Assembly (NCBI GenBank): GCA_020638695.1
Contig: JACKIB010000006.1
Span: 124,001 to 188,000, forward strand
DNA from: Planctomycetota bacterium
GTDB lineage: Bacteria; Planctomycetota; UBA1135; UBA2386
Direction: 5' to 3'
DNA: 64,000 nt
The position numbers and the translations under genes were made by a program. Shown here one piece after another: positions 32,464-42,288 of this stretch. Below the pieces are notes generated by a model. It was not told where the DNA came from. It did no database searches and saw only the letters and a list, made by a program, of their open reading frames with translations. How positions within the stretch are numbered: the first letter of the stretch is position 1; each line of letters opens with the position of its first letter.

Positions 32464-33801
32464 TCAGGTGAACTGCGGCCGCGCCGGCTCGCCGCTGCGC
32501 GCGATCTCGGTGATGTGCCGGTGCACTTCCTGCGCCCGCGCGATGCACTGGTCCGAGTTGTGGTACTCGTAGCGCCCGAAGCGGCCGAAGGTGATCATCC
32601 CCGAGGTGTCGAACCAGTCGCGCACGCGGGCGATCCGGTCGGCGAACGCCAGGTTCTGGTCGATGTAGGCGAATTCGCTCTGCGCGGTGTGGGTGAGCAC
32701 CACCTGCTCCGGCCGGAGCAACCCGGCGCGGCCGAGGTTCTGGACCAAGTCGTCGACCCATTCCTTGGTCGGCGACACATCGCCACGGTGCGTCACTTCG
32801 GCCATGAACGACCCGTGCCCCTCGGGAGCGTTGTCCGGTGCGTAGTTGCTGAAGTAGGTCACGCGGTTGGCCGGCCCCTGTTCGGGGAACGGCAGGTAGA
32901 CCCACGACAGGTCCGGCAGCGGCTCGTCGAGCGCCACCCCGATCAACACGTTGACCAACGAGATCGGCCGGAGTTCGCGGATGTCGGCGCGCACCGGTTC
33001 GGGTAGGTCCGCGAGTGCCGGCTCGACCAGCGGTAGCGGCACGGTGTTCACCACCAGATCGAAGTCCTCGCCGTTGACGGTGAACCCCTCCCCGGTGCGC
33101 CGCACGTGCTCGACCGGGGTGCCGACCCGCAGTTCGAACCCGCCGCCCTGCACCGTGCCGGTGACCAGGGCTTCGAACCCGCCGCGACGCGGGAACCAGA
33201 ACACCGACTGGTGGGTGTAGCCCTCGCTGGCGAGCCCGACTGCCGACGCCAATACGTCGCGCATCGGCGCCTCCGGTACGCGACCCGCCACCCAGCCGCT
33301 GCTCATGGTCCGCAGGTCGCAGCTCCAGATCTTCTCGTTGTACGGGACCATGAAATGGCGGGCGAAGCCGCTGCCCATCCGCCAGTCGATCCAGTCGTGG
33401 AAGTTCTCCGGGCACGCAGTGCCGAGCCGCCGTTGCACGTGCGCCTCGATGTAGCCCTCCAGGCAGTCGACGATCGCATCCTTGGTGAGCGCGCCGACGC
33501 CGTTCTCGAACGGATACGGCACCCAGCGATCGTGCCAGCGGATGCGGGTGTTGCGCTCGGTCCGCACCACCGCGTCAGCGCCACCGGCGCGCTCGATCAT
33601 CCAGTCGAGCACCGGGCGCTGCTTGCTGAACATGATGTGGCCGCCGGCCTCGTCGAAGGTGAAGCCGTCCACCAGCTGAGACTTGCACAGGCCGCCGGCG
33701 CGGTCGGACTTCTCCAGCACGACGACGCGGTGGCCATCGCCGGCGAGCAGGCGAGCCAGGGTGGTGCCGGAGATGCCGGCGCCGAGGATGGCGATCTTCA
33801 A
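32464..33801 (-). CDS. UDP-galactopyranose mutase / protoporphyrinogen-oxidase-like FAD protein
   Basis: 445 residues. FAD-binding Rossmann start MKIAILGAGISGTTLARLLA and VVVLEKSDRAGGLCKSQ, then the GHIMFSKQRPVLDWMI region and PYNEKIWSCDLRTMSSGW, which is close to the glycosyl-mutase-like amine-oxidase superfamily. In known members this group includes UDP-galactopyranose mutase (reversible ring contraction) and related sugar- or carotenoid-type oxidases; these blocks alone do not separate them. It stands alone, convergent with the spondin gene, and the next MFS gene is divergent. A link to cell-surface sugars is plausible. Confidence 0.72.
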   Translation of the reverse strand: MKIAILGAGISGTTLARLLAGDGHRVVVLEKSDRAGGLCKSQLVDGFTFDEAGGHIMFSKQRPVLDWMIERAGGADAVVRTERNTRIRWHDRWVPYPFENGVGALTKDAIVDCLEGYIEAHVQRRLGTACPENFHDWIDWRMGSGFARHFMVPYNEKIWSCDLRTMSSGWVAGRVPEAPMRDVLASAVGLASEGYTHQSVFWFPRRGGFEALVTGTVQGGGFELRVGTPVEHVRRTGEGFTVNGEDFDLVVNTVPLPLVEPALADLPEPVRADIRELRPISLVNVLIGVALDEPLPDLSWVYLPFPEQGPANRVTYFSNYAPDNAPEGHGSFMAEVTHRGDVSPTKEWVDDLVQNLGRAGLLRPEQVVLTHTAQSEFAYIDQNLAFADRIARVRDWFDTSGMITFGRFGRYEYHNSDQCIARAQEVHRHITEIARSGEPARPQFT

Positions 33802-33983
33802 GGCGGGCTGGGGGTTCAGGGGGCGCGAGGAGCGAGGAGCGAAAGCCTACCCGCAGGACGTCACGGCGCGACACCGCGACCGGTTCTCGGTCGGCGGGTT
33901 GGCGCGGAAGAGGCGTCGCTGCCGGGGCGACGCGCGTTTTCGCACGCGCGACCACGCGCTGCCCGGGCTACCATCGGCGGCCC

Positions 33984-35147
33984 TTGGTCGCCCAACCCGC
34001 GCAGCGTCCGCTGACCCCGCTCGCCGAACGCCTGGCGATCCTGGCGCTCGCGTCGGCGGCGTTCGCGATGACGCTGAACGCCAACGTGCTGGCTGCACTG
34101 TTGCCGTACCTCGAAGCCGACTCGGCGTTCGCGGGCCACGACCTGAAAATCCTGGTCGGGGCGGCAGGTCTGGCCGGCGCGGTCGGCGCGGTGTTGCTCG
34201 GGCCCGCGGTGGATGCGTTCGGCCGCCGCACGCCGATGACCGTAGGGATGTTGTTGTTCACGCTGGCGAGCCTCTGGCACGTTCTGGCAGCGGGGAGCTT
34301 CGCACAGATTCTCGCCGCGCGTGCGTTGGCTGGGTTCGCGGCGGGCGTGACCTACACCAGCGCATCGGCGGCGGTCGCCGACTTGGTGGCGTACGAGCGG
34401 CGTGGCGCCGCGATGGGGGTGTTCACCGCCGGGATGTTCCTGGCCGTCCCGGTCGGGCTGCCGCTCGCCGGGCTGTTCGCGCGACTCGGGCACTGGAGTC
34501 ACATCTTCGTGGTGCAGGCGGGCGTCGGGGTGCTGGCAATGCTGGCGATCCGCATGCTCATTCCCCGCGACCTCGGACGTAGCCGCTACTCGCTCGACAA
34601 TCTGCGCATGTTGGGCACGGTCGACGTCGTTGCGTGTCTCGGTTCGGTGGTGCTGTACGTCGGTGCCTTCTTCACCTCGGTGCAGTTCGCCGGGGCGTGG
34701 TTGGACCGCAGCGGATTACTACCGAAGAAGGAGCAGGGAATGCTGTGGGTGGTGCTGGGGCTGTGCATGGCGGTGGGCAGCCTGGCGCTCGCGCGGCTGT
34801 CGGACCGGTTCGGCAAGCGGACGTGGACCAACCTGACCTGTGTCGGGGTGGCCGCCTTCCTGTTGTTGCTGACCCGAGTCGATGACCTCGCCGGGTTGTG
34901 GGCGGTGGGGCTGCCGCTGGCGATCGTCGCGGCGGCGCGCACCGGACCGTTCCAGGCCCTGATATCCGAGTTGGTACCCACCGAGGCGCGCGGCACCCTG
35001 ATGGGCGTGCGCGCCGCTGCGGTCAACCTAGGCACCGGAGTGTTCCCGATGCTCGCCCCCAAGGACTACCACGACGCGCTGTACGTCGCCTCGGCGGCGG
35101 TGTTCGTCGCCTTCCTGCTGGTTCTGCTGTTGGTGCGCCAGCGATGA
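33984..35147 (+). CDS. MFS transporter
   Basis: 387 residues with about 12 hydrophobic helices. The motif A-like loop GPAVDAFGRRTPMTVGML follows helix 2, and a second one appears as LARLSDRFGKRTWTN in the C-terminal half, as expected for the major facilitator superfamily. The start TTG 33984 is the first in frame after the divergent promoter region. Its ATGA overlap with the 45-residue gene links it to the downstream symporter. The substrate is unknown; sugar or drug export families are possible. Confidence 0.85.
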   Translation: MVAQPAQRPLTPLAERLAILALASAAFAMTLNANVLAALLPYLEADSAFAGHDLKILVGAAGLAGAVGAVLLGPAVDAFGRRTPMTVGMLLFTLASLWHVLAAGSFAQILAARALAGFAAGVTYTSASAAVADLVAYERRGAAMGVFTAGMFLAVPVGLPLAGLFARLGHWSHIFVVQAGVGVLAMLAIRMLIPRDLGRSRYSLDNLRMLGTVDVVACLGSVVLYVGAFFTSVQFAGAWLDRSGLLPKKEQGMLWVVLGLCMAVGSLALARLSDRFGKRTWTNLTCVGVAAFLLLLTRVDDLAGLWAVGLPLAIVAAARTGPFQALISELVPTEARGTLMGVRAAAVNLGTGVFPMLAPKDYHDALYVASAAVFVAFLLVLLLVRQR

Positions 35148-35281
35148 GCAGCTCCGTGAACCGCCCGCCGTTCGGCTCCTGGCCGCGCTGCTACGCGATC
35201 GTCTGCGCCGTCGCGCTGGGCTACATCGCGCTGCTCTACTGGTTCGTGCGCGCCTTCAACCACCCGGGAGGCCCGGCGTGA
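35144..35281 (+). CDS. Small membrane protein, likely accessory subunit of the sodium:solute symporter
   Basis: 45 residues. The start ATG overlaps the MFS stop (ATGA), and its stop TGA overlaps the GTG of the symporter (GTGA). One membrane helix (CYAIVCAVALGYIALLYWFVRAF) is flanked by a polar N-terminus. Small helices encoded just before sodium:solute symporters are known in other bacteria (for example DUF485/DUF3311-type partners); this one matches no family that I can name. Translational coupling on both sides argues that it is real. Confidence 0.72.
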   Translation: MSSSVNRPPFGSWPRCYAIVCAVALGYIALLYWFVRAFNHPGGPA

Positions 35282-37029
35282 GCTTCATCGACTGGGCGGT
35301 GTTCAACGCCTTCCTGGTGTGGATCGTGGTCGACGGGCTGCGCCGCGCGCGCGGCACCAACACGCTGGAGACGTACTTCGCTGGCGGCCGCACGGTCTCG
35401 TGGTGGGCTGCCGGGTTGTCGATCATGGCCACCCAGGCGTCGGCGATCACCGTGATCGGTACCACCGGGCAGGGCTACGAGACCGGGATGGAGTTCGTCC
35501 AGACCTACTTCGGGTTGGCGTTCGCCATGGTGCTGCTGAGCATCTTCTTCGTGCCGCTGTACCGCGCCCAGCCGATCCTCACCGCGTACGAGTTCCTGGA
35601 GCGGCGGTTCGGTCCGGCGACCCGCACGCTTGCGGCGTTGATCTTCTTGGTGTCGCGGTGCCTGGCGTTTGGCGTGGTGCTCTACGCGCCGAGCGTCGTG
35701 ATGTCGGCGATGCTCGGTATTCCCCTGACGTGGACCGTTCTCGGCATCGGGGCGCTGACCACCCTGTACACCACGGTAGGCGGCGTGCGCGCGGTGATCG
35801 CGACCGACGTCAAGCAGATGCTGGTGATCATCGGCGGACTGCTGTTGATCCTGGTGTTGCTGTTGGTCGAGGTGGTCCCGGCGCTCGGGTTCACCGGCGC
35901 GCTGCGCGTGCTCGGGGCGACCGGCAAGCTCAACGCGGTCGAGTTCGTCCCGGAGAGCCTCGAGTTCGTGCCGCAGCTGCGCGGGTCCGCGGTCAAGTCG
36001 TTCTGGAACGAGAAGTACAACTTCTGGTCGGGCACCTTGGGTGGCTTGTTCCTGATGCTGTCGTACTTCGGCTGCGACCAGACGCAGGTGCAGCGCATCC
36101 TCACCAACCCGACCGCCGACGAGAGCCGCAAGGCGTTGCTGATGTCGGCGTTCGCCAAGGTGCCGATGCAGGCCGGGGTGCTGTTCCTGGGCGTGCTGCT
36201 GTACCTGTTCTACGTGCTGCAGGGCCCGCCGCTGCTGTTCGACCCTAGCCATGTGAAGAAGGCCGGCGACGCGCCGCTGTCCAGCGTGATCGCGCCGATC
36301 GAAGCCGAGCACCGGGGCGCTGCCGAGCAGTTGCGACGACTGGCTGGGCGGATCGCTTCGGGCGACGCGAATGGTGCCGAGGTCGACGCGTTCCGCCGCG
36401 CGGTCGCTACCGAGCGCCGGGCGCGCAGCGCGGCGCGGCGTGAGGTCCTGCTGCACGACCCGGAGGTCGCCGCCCTCGCGCCGGCGCAGCAGAAGGCCCG
36501 CAAGACACCCAACGACACCAACTACATCTTCCCGCACTTCGTGCTGAGCCACGTCCCGATGGTGTTCGTCGGGCTGATCATGGCGGCGATCTTCGCGGCG
36601 ATGATGTCGAGTGCCGACTCGACGCTCAACGCGCTCACCGCGTCGTCGATCGTCGACATCTACCGCCGTTGGCTCCGCCCGGCGGCGACCGAGGCCCAGG
36701 CACTGCGGGCCAGTCGCGTGACCTCGGTGCTGTGGGGGCTCGCCGCGACCGGCGCCGCCCTGTTGTTCCGCGGCACCGGTTCGGTCATCGAGGTGGTCAA
36801 CCAGATCGGCTCGTTCTTCTACGGCAGCCTGCTGGGGGTGTTCGTGCTGGCGATGGTGGCGCCGCGTGCCGGGCCGCGGGCGGGCGTGATCGGGCTGTGC
36901 GGCGGAATGCTCTCGGTGCTCGCGACCTATTGGTTTCTCAGCGTCGAGTTCCTGTGGTTCAACGTCATCGGGTGCGTCGGGGTGCTGGTGTTCGGGGGCG
37001 TGGCCAGCGCGTTCGACCGCCGGCGCTGA
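35278..37029 (+). CDS. Sodium:solute symporter (SSS/SLC5 family)
   Basis: 583 residues. About 13 helices with the family blocks YFAGGRTVSWWAAGLSIMA, TAYEFLERRFG, LTALYTTVGGVRAVIATD-like (TTLYTTVGGVRAVIATD) and SSADSTLNALTASSIVD near helix 9. A long, charged loop at about 335-400 (GEPxx-type, rich in Glu/Arg) is inserted between helices, with PNDTNYIFPHFVLSHVP following. It is translated from GTG 35278, overlapping the small gene. The solute is probably a sugar, carboxylate or choline-like molecule taken up with Na+. Confidence 0.9.
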   Translation: MSFIDWAVFNAFLVWIVVDGLRRARGTNTLETYFAGGRTVSWWAAGLSIMATQASAITVIGTTGQGYETGMEFVQTYFGLAFAMVLLSIFFVPLYRAQPILTAYEFLERRFGPATRTLAALIFLVSRCLAFGVVLYAPSVVMSAMLGIPLTWTVLGIGALTTLYTTVGGVRAVIATDVKQMLVIIGGLLLILVLLLVEVVPALGFTGALRVLGATGKLNAVEFVPESLEFVPQLRGSAVKSFWNEKYNFWSGTLGGLFLMLSYFGCDQTQVQRILTNPTADESRKALLMSAFAKVPMQAGVLFLGVLLYLFYVLQGPPLLFDPSHVKKAGDAPLSSVIAPIEAEHRGAAEQLRRLAGRIASGDANGAEVDAFRRAVATERRARSAARREVLLHDPEVAALAPAQQKARKTPNDTNYIFPHFVLSHVPMVFVGLIMAAIFAAMMSSADSTLNALTASSIVDIYRRWLRPAATEAQALRASRVTSVLWGLAATGAALLFRGTGSVIEVVNQIGSFFYGSLLGVFVLAMVAPRAGPRAGVIGLCGGMLSVLATYWFLSVEFLWFNVIGCVGVLVFGGVASAFDRRR

Positions 37030-37093
37030 CCGCGAGCCCCGGGGTTGCCGCGCCGGGCCTCTCGGGTACCCTCGCGGTGACGAGGAAAAGGCC

Positions 37094-40000
37094 ATGCGAT
37101 CGATCTTGCTCATCGTGGCGGTGCTCGGCGCCGATCTCGCTTCCCAAGGACTGCTCGCCGACATCCGCAAGCCGAGTCCTGGCGAGACCGCTGGGGCGGC
37201 TCCGCGGTGGTTCACGGTCGCCGCCGGCAAAGCGTGGTTCGTGGCCCGCACCGCGGCGCACGGCGAAGAGCTGTGGGTGACCGATGGCACCACCGCGGGC
37301 ACCTCGCTGGTGGTCGACCTGTGGCCGGGTAGCGGCTCCTCCTCGCCCCGCACGCTCACGCCGTTCGGCAGCGCGATGCTGTTCATCGCCGCGCACCCGA
37401 CCCAGGGAGTGGAGCTGTGGCGCAGCGATGGCAGCGCTGCCGGGACCGCGGTGGTGAAGGACATCGCCGCGGGCGACGGCGACGCGTTCCCCGACGATCC
37501 CGAGCCACTCGCGGTGGTCGGGGGGAAGGTGCTGTTCGCCGCCGACGACGGCGTGCACGGCCGCGAACTGTGGATCAGCGACGGAACGGCGGCGGGCACC
37601 TCGTTGGTCCAGGACCTCGTCACGGGACCGATCGGTTCGGCGCCCGCGCACCTGACCGCGGTCGGCAGTGCGGTGTTCTTCACCGCCAGCGAGGCGAACG
37701 GCGACCGAGAGCTGTGGAAGTCCGACGGCACCGCGGCCGGCACGGTGAAGGTGAAGGACATCGTCCCCGGCGCGACCGGCTCGGCGCCGGACATGCTGAC
37801 CGCGGTGGGCGGCAAGGTGTTCTTCACCGCGGACGATGGCAGCAACGGCAGGGAGCTGTGGGTGAGCGACGGCACCGCGGCCGGCACCGCTCTGGTGCGG
37901 GATCTCACCACCGGCAGCGCCGGATCGACTTTCACCGAGTTGGTGGCTCTGGGTAGTTCGCTGGTGTTCGTCACCAGCAACAACAACGCGCCGTTCAGCT
38001 TCTGGGTGAGCGATGGGACCACTGCGGGAACGACGAACCTCGCCCCGCGCTACGGACCACCGATCAACCCGCGGCAGCTGCGCTCGGTCGGCTCTCGGGT
38101 GCTGTTCCTCGGCCACGACAACCTGCTGGGGCTGGAGGTCTGGACCACCGACGGCACGGCGGCCGGCACCAAGATGGTGCGTGACACGGTGCCGGGGAAC
38201 GACGGCGTGTTCCCCGAGCTGTGGGCCGCGGGCAACGAGGTGTGGTTCCTCGCCTGGCAGGCGACCCGCAACGACTGGGAGCCGTGGCGCAGTGATGGCA
38301 CGTCCGCGGGTACCGTACCGGTCGCCGACATCCGCCTGGGCGGGCAGGGCTCGGGTGCGACCGGGTTCGTGGCACTTGGCAGCAAGGTGGTGTTCGCGGC
38401 CGACGACGGGGTGCACGGTGCCGAGCCGTGGATCAGCGACGGCACGTCGGTGGGCACCGGGTTGCTGCGCGACGTCGAGGACGCCGAACCCGGATCGGGC
38501 GTGGAGAAGCTGTTCCGCGTCGGCGAGCGCGCGCTGTTCCTCGCCGACGACGGGGTGCACGGTCGCGAGCTGTGGGGGACCGACGGCACCGCCGCGGGCA
38601 CCGCGCTGCTGGTCGACCTGACCCCGGGTCCGGCCGGCACCTTCCTGACGCTGCTGAACGCGATCGAGCACGGCACTGCCAACGGGATCGGCTACCTGGG
38701 TCTGCCGACGGCCGCGCAGGGCACCGAGCTGTGGCGTTCCGATGGAACCCCGGCGGGAACCCAGTTGATCGTCGACCTCAATCCGGGTGCCGCCAGCTCC
38801 GCACCGAGCGAGTTCGTCGAACTCGGTGGCGTCGTGCTCTTCGCGGCCGACGACGGGACCCGGGGCCGCGAGCTGTGGAAGTCGGACGGCACCGCAACGG
38901 GAACGGTGTTGGTGCGCGACATCCGGAGCGGCAGCGGTGGTTCCGACCCGACCGGGTTGGTGCGGCTCGGTGGCTTCGTGTACTTCGCGGCCGATGACGG
39001 TGTGAGCGGGATCGAGTTGTGGCGCAGCGATGGCACTGCCAACGGCACGACGCTGGTGCGCGACATCCGTGTGGGTGTGGCGGGATCGATCCCGCGGGTG
39101 TTCGGGTTGCGCGCCCGGCTGGTTGCCACCGACACGCACGTGTTGTTCGCCGCCGACGACGGGACGACCGGTTACGAGCTGTGGCGCAGTGACGGCACGA
39201 ATGCGGGCACGGTGCTGGTGCGGGACATTTCGCCGGGGCCTGGCAGCGCGTTCCTGTTCCTGAGCCCTTCGCCGAGCGACTTCGTGGCAAGTGGCGGATT
39301 GCTGTTCTTCGGCGCGTACGACCCGGCACTCGGGTTCGAGCCCTGGCGTAGCGACGGAACCGCCGCAGGGACCTTCCTGCTGCGCGACATCGTCCCCGGG
39401 GTCGACTTCTCGCTGCCGCGGAACATGGTCACTGCGAACGGCCGGGTGTACTTCCAGACGTTGCCGGGCGCGACCGGCGCCGAGCTGTGGACCTCGGACG
39501 GCACGGTCGCCGGGACGGTGCAGCTCAAGGACATCCTGCCGGGGAAGCGTACCGGGACGGTGGGTTGGACCGTTCCGACCGGGGACGACGCCTCGGTCGC
39601 ATTCGTCGCCGACGATGGAGTGAGAGGTCGGGAGATCTGGATCTCCGACGGCACCGCTGGCGGCACGCAGTTGGTGACGGAGATGGTGACCGGGCCAGGG
39701 GACGCGGCTCCCACGTACCTGCTGCGCCTGGGCACGAAGGTGTTGTGCGCCGGGACTGATCGGCGTGGTACCGAGTTGTGGTCGATTCCGCTGGCGCAGC
39801 TCTGTGCGACCTTGGCCGAGCCGTTCGGTCGCGGTTGCCCCGGGACCGGTGGTCGCGTGCCGAAGATCTCGCGAAGTGGTCTGTTGGTGCGCGGCAACCC
39901 TAGCTTTCGACTGCAGCTCAGCGACGCCCGGCCGTCGAGCCCCGCCGCGCTGCTGCTCGGCCCGTTTCCGGCCGAACTCGGGGTCGGTGGCGGCTGCTCG

Positions 40001-40198
40001 CTGTACGTCGCTCCGCCGATCCTGACGTTCGGGGTCGCCACGGATGCGAGTGGCGCCGTGCAGCTGCCATTCGCGATACCCAACGATCCGTCGCTCAAGG
40101 GGGCGGAAGCGTACCTACAGTGGATCGTGGTGGATCCGGCTGGGCAGGGATTGGGCGCCGGCGCGACCAGCAATGGGATGCGGTGCGTCGTGGGGTGA
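37094..40198 (+). CDS. Secreted ELWxSDGTxAGT-repeat protein with planctomycete C-terminal module
   Basis: 1034 residues. A signal peptide ends LASQG. About 17 repeats of roughly 45-55 residues each contain a variant of ELWxSDGTxAGT (for example ELWVTDGTTAGT, ELWRSDGSAAGT, ELWKSDGTATGT) and a partner strand FFTADDG or LFAADDG. These look like beta-propeller or beta-prism blades. The last 110 residues hold the shared module beginning GRGCPGTGGRVPKIS and ending PNDPSLKGAEAYLQWIVVDP. Such ELW-repeat proteins occur widely in planctomycetes and myxobacteria and are thought to be secreted adhesion or binding proteins. No catalytic residues are visible. Confidence 0.88.
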   Translation: MRSILLIVAVLGADLASQGLLADIRKPSPGETAGAAPRWFTVAAGKAWFVARTAAHGEELWVTDGTTAGTSLVVDLWPGSGSSSPRTLTPFGSAMLFIAAHPTQGVELWRSDGSAAGTAVVKDIAAGDGDAFPDDPEPLAVVGGKVLFAADDGVHGRELWISDGTAAGTSLVQDLVTGPIGSAPAHLTAVGSAVFFTASEANGDRELWKSDGTAAGTVKVKDIVPGATGSAPDMLTAVGGKVFFTADDGSNGRELWVSDGTAAGTALVRDLTTGSAGSTFTELVALGSSLVFVTSNNNAPFSFWVSDGTTAGTTNLAPRYGPPINPRQLRSVGSRVLFLGHDNLLGLEVWTTDGTAAGTKMVRDTVPGNDGVFPELWAAGNEVWFLAWQATRNDWEPWRSDGTSAGTVPVADIRLGGQGSGATGFVALGSKVVFAADDGVHGAEPWISDGTSVGTGLLRDVEDAEPGSGVEKLFRVGERALFLADDGVHGRELWGTDGTAAGTALLVDLTPGPAGTFLTLLNAIEHGTANGIGYLGLPTAAQGTELWRSDGTPAGTQLIVDLNPGAASSAPSEFVELGGVVLFAADDGTRGRELWKSDGTATGTVLVRDIRSGSGGSDPTGLVRLGGFVYFAADDGVSGIELWRSDGTANGTTLVRDIRVGVAGSIPRVFGLRARLVATDTHVLFAADDGTTGYELWRSDGTNAGTVLVRDISPGPGSAFLFLSPSPSDFVASGGLLFFGAYDPALGFEPWRSDGTAAGTFLLRDIVPGVDFSLPRNMVTANGRVYFQTLPGATGAELWTSDGTVAGTVQLKDILPGKRTGTVGWTVPTGDDASVAFVADDGVRGREIWISDGTAGGTQLVTEMVTGPGDAAPTYLLRLGTKVLCAGTDRRGTELWSIPLAQLCATLAEPFGRGCPGTGGRVPKISRSGLLVRGNPSFRLQLSDARPSSPAALLLGPFPAELGVGGGCSLYVAPPILTFGVATDASGAVQLPFAIPNDPSLKGAEAYLQWIVVDPAGQGLGAGATSNGMRCVVG

Positions 40199-40549
40199 GT
40201 TGACAGCGAGGTTCGCGGTGAACTTGGCGCGTCACTCGCTCGTTCGTCGGTACGCCTCGTCGTGACCGAGCTGCCCCATGCTGCTGAAGGCCATCTCGGG
40301 CGCGGACGGCTTCCTCACCGGACCCGCTGTTGCGCAGAACGAGCGGCCCCGATGCTGACCACTGCGTGGCGTACGTCGTACGCGCGAGCGGCGGTGTTCG
40401 ACGCTCGAGCGACGCGCCCGGCAGCGCGTTGAGCAACCCGGCGAAAGGCGTCGTAGGCACGTGGGTTCGGCCCACCCGAGGTGGCTACACTCGGAGCACG
40501 CCTTCAACCTCCGGAGGTGCGCTGCCGAGTCCCAACCCGGAGCCGAGCC
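40199..40549. other. Intergenic region before the beta-helix gene
   Basis: No gene is supported. GGAG about 8 bases before ATG 40550 is a good ribosome site. A GTGACCGAGCTGCC block near 40263 recalls family A, but the match is too short to call. Confidence 0.4.
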
Positions 40550-42265
40550 ATGCCTCACCGTCGCTTCCCGCACCCGCCGATGGCCGGGGTGCTGTTCGCC
40601 ATCCTCGCCGCCGGCCTGCCAGCGCAGTCGTGGCTGCCGAGTTCGCCGTACCCGACCTGGAGTTCGGTGCAACCGCTGCGCACGCTGCGGGTCGACTACG
40701 ACTCGGGTAAGACCTCGTCGGAGAACGGCGAAGTGTTGCATACGGCCATGTTGTCCCTGCAGCCCGGCGACGAGCTGAAGGTCGGATCGGGCACGTACAC
40801 GATCGACGCCCGGCTCGAACTCACGCTACAGGGCACAGCGACGGCGCCGATCTGGATCACCGCGGCGAATCTCGGTAGTCGGCCGGTCGTCACCCGTTCC
40901 GATGCCAAGCAGAACGCGTTGAACCTCGGTTCGTTTACCACCGCGGTGAAGTACCTGTGCTTGCGCGGCCTCGAGATCACCAACGGCTCGGAGCTGGTGC
41001 GCATTCTGCTCGCCGAGCAGCTGTGGATGGACAAGTGCTACATCCACGATGGCAACGGTACCGGGATAGCCGCCAACACGGTCGACATCTCCTACCTGTA
41101 CTTGACGGAGAACGAGATCGCGCGACCTGGCCCCGGGCAGACCGGCGAGGGGATGTACCTCGGCGCGAACGGCGGTGCGTCGCGGGTCACCTACTCGGTG
41201 ATCGCGTTCAATCACGTCCACAGCACCACCTCGTCGACCCAGGGCGACGGTATCGAGCTGAAGCAGGGGTCCCACCACAACTGGGTGGTCGGCAACCACG
41301 TTCACGACACCAAGTACCCGTGCATCCTGGTCTATGGCACCGGTGGAAACGACATCAACGTGATCGAGAACAACCTCTGCTACAACTCCGGCGACGCGGC
41401 GCTGCAAGTGCAGGGTGAGGCAATCGTGCGCAACAACATCGCGATGAACGGCTCGGATGCCTTCGCCTGCCACGACCATCAGGGTCAGACCACGAACCTG
41501 GTGGTGGTGCACAACACGTTCGTCAACAGCAAGACCGGGTGTCTGTTGAACAGCTGGGACAACCGCGCCGGGATGGTCTTTGCGAACAACGTCGTCTACA
41601 GCGAGACCGGCGCCGCGCTGCAATTCGGCAAGGGCTCGGCCGGAGCGGTGCTGGCCGGCAACGTCATCTACGGTACGGTCACCGGGGCGTCCTCGGGCTA
41701 CGTGCTCGGCGCTGGGATCGGTGATTTCGTGGCGGCGAGCTGGGACGCGACCAAGCGCGACGTGCGTCCGGTGGTCGGTGGTCCGATCGACAACAGGGGG
41801 GTGTCCCGGTATGCCGTGCCGCTCGACGCAGCGGGTCAGCCGCGCAGCCTGCCGATCAACCCGGGCGCGCTCGCGAACGACGCGACCATGGTCGGCGACG
41901 TGCGCACGATCACCGCTCGGACCGGAGGCCAGCAGATCCTCACCTTCGTGCTCGGGCCCGGGTTCGCGGGTGAAGACTACCTCCTGCTGGGGTCCGCCTC
42001 CGGTTCCACACCCGGGGTGGTCGCCGGCGACTTCGAACTGCCGCTGGTGGCCGACGTGTGGTTCAACTTCACGCTGAGCGTGTCGACCGCACCGCTGATC
42101 CAGAGCGGGTTCGGTCAGCTCGACGGCGCCGGCAAGGCCACGCCGCGGATCGTGCTCCCGGCGCTCCCGGTGGTCTCGGGCACCGAGCTGCGCCACGCGA
42201 TGTTGGTGTTCCGCGGTGGGGGACTGGAGTTCGTCGGCAACCCGGTGACGCTCAAGCTCGAGTAG
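40550..42265 (+). CDS. Secreted right-handed parallel beta-helix protein
   Basis: 571 residues. A signal peptide ends AAGLPAQ. The central 350 residues are a right-handed beta-helix with successive coils, for example RGLEITNGSEL, DKCYIHDGNGTGIAA, AFNHVHSTTSSTQGDGIELK, VVGNHVHDTKYP and VIENNLCYNSGDAALQV, as in polysaccharide lyases and mannuronan epimerase-like proteins (Beta_helix/DUF1565). A C-terminal beta region (about 460-571, FVLGPGFAGEDYLLLGSAS) resembles the shared module of other secreted proteins here. Catalytic residues cannot be assigned by eye. ATG 40550 is preferred over the longer frame because of its ribosome site and signal peptide. Confidence 0.8.
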   Translation: MPHRRFPHPPMAGVLFAILAAGLPAQSWLPSSPYPTWSSVQPLRTLRVDYDSGKTSSENGEVLHTAMLSLQPGDELKVGSGTYTIDARLELTLQGTATAPIWITAANLGSRPVVTRSDAKQNALNLGSFTTAVKYLCLRGLEITNGSELVRILLAEQLWMDKCYIHDGNGTGIAANTVDISYLYLTENEIARPGPGQTGEGMYLGANGGASRVTYSVIAFNHVHSTTSSTQGDGIELKQGSHHNWVVGNHVHDTKYPCILVYGTGGNDINVIENNLCYNSGDAALQVQGEAIVRNNIAMNGSDAFACHDHQGQTTNLVVVHNTFVNSKTGCLLNSWDNRAGMVFANNVVYSETGAALQFGKGSAGAVLAGNVIYGTVTGASSGYVLGAGIGDFVAASWDATKRDVRPVVGGPIDNRGVSRYAVPLDAAGQPRSLPINPGALANDATMVGDVRTITARTGGQQILTFVLGPGFAGEDYLLLGSASGSTPGVVAGDFELPLVADVWFNFTLSVSTAPLIQSGFGQLDGAGKATPRIVLPALPVVSGTELRHAMLVFRGGGLEFVGNPVTLKLE

Positions 42266-42288
42266 CCACCCCCCGTCCCGGCGGTCGA

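Noticed and set aside
35236..38022. 928-codon open frame on the minus strand
   Set aside because: Runs antisense to the symporter and ELW-repeat genes; its repetitive character mirrors the ELW repeats read backwards.
40263..40290. Possible family A fragment before the beta-helix gene
   Set aside because: Only about 14 bases agree with the family and no end is present; chance match at this GC content.
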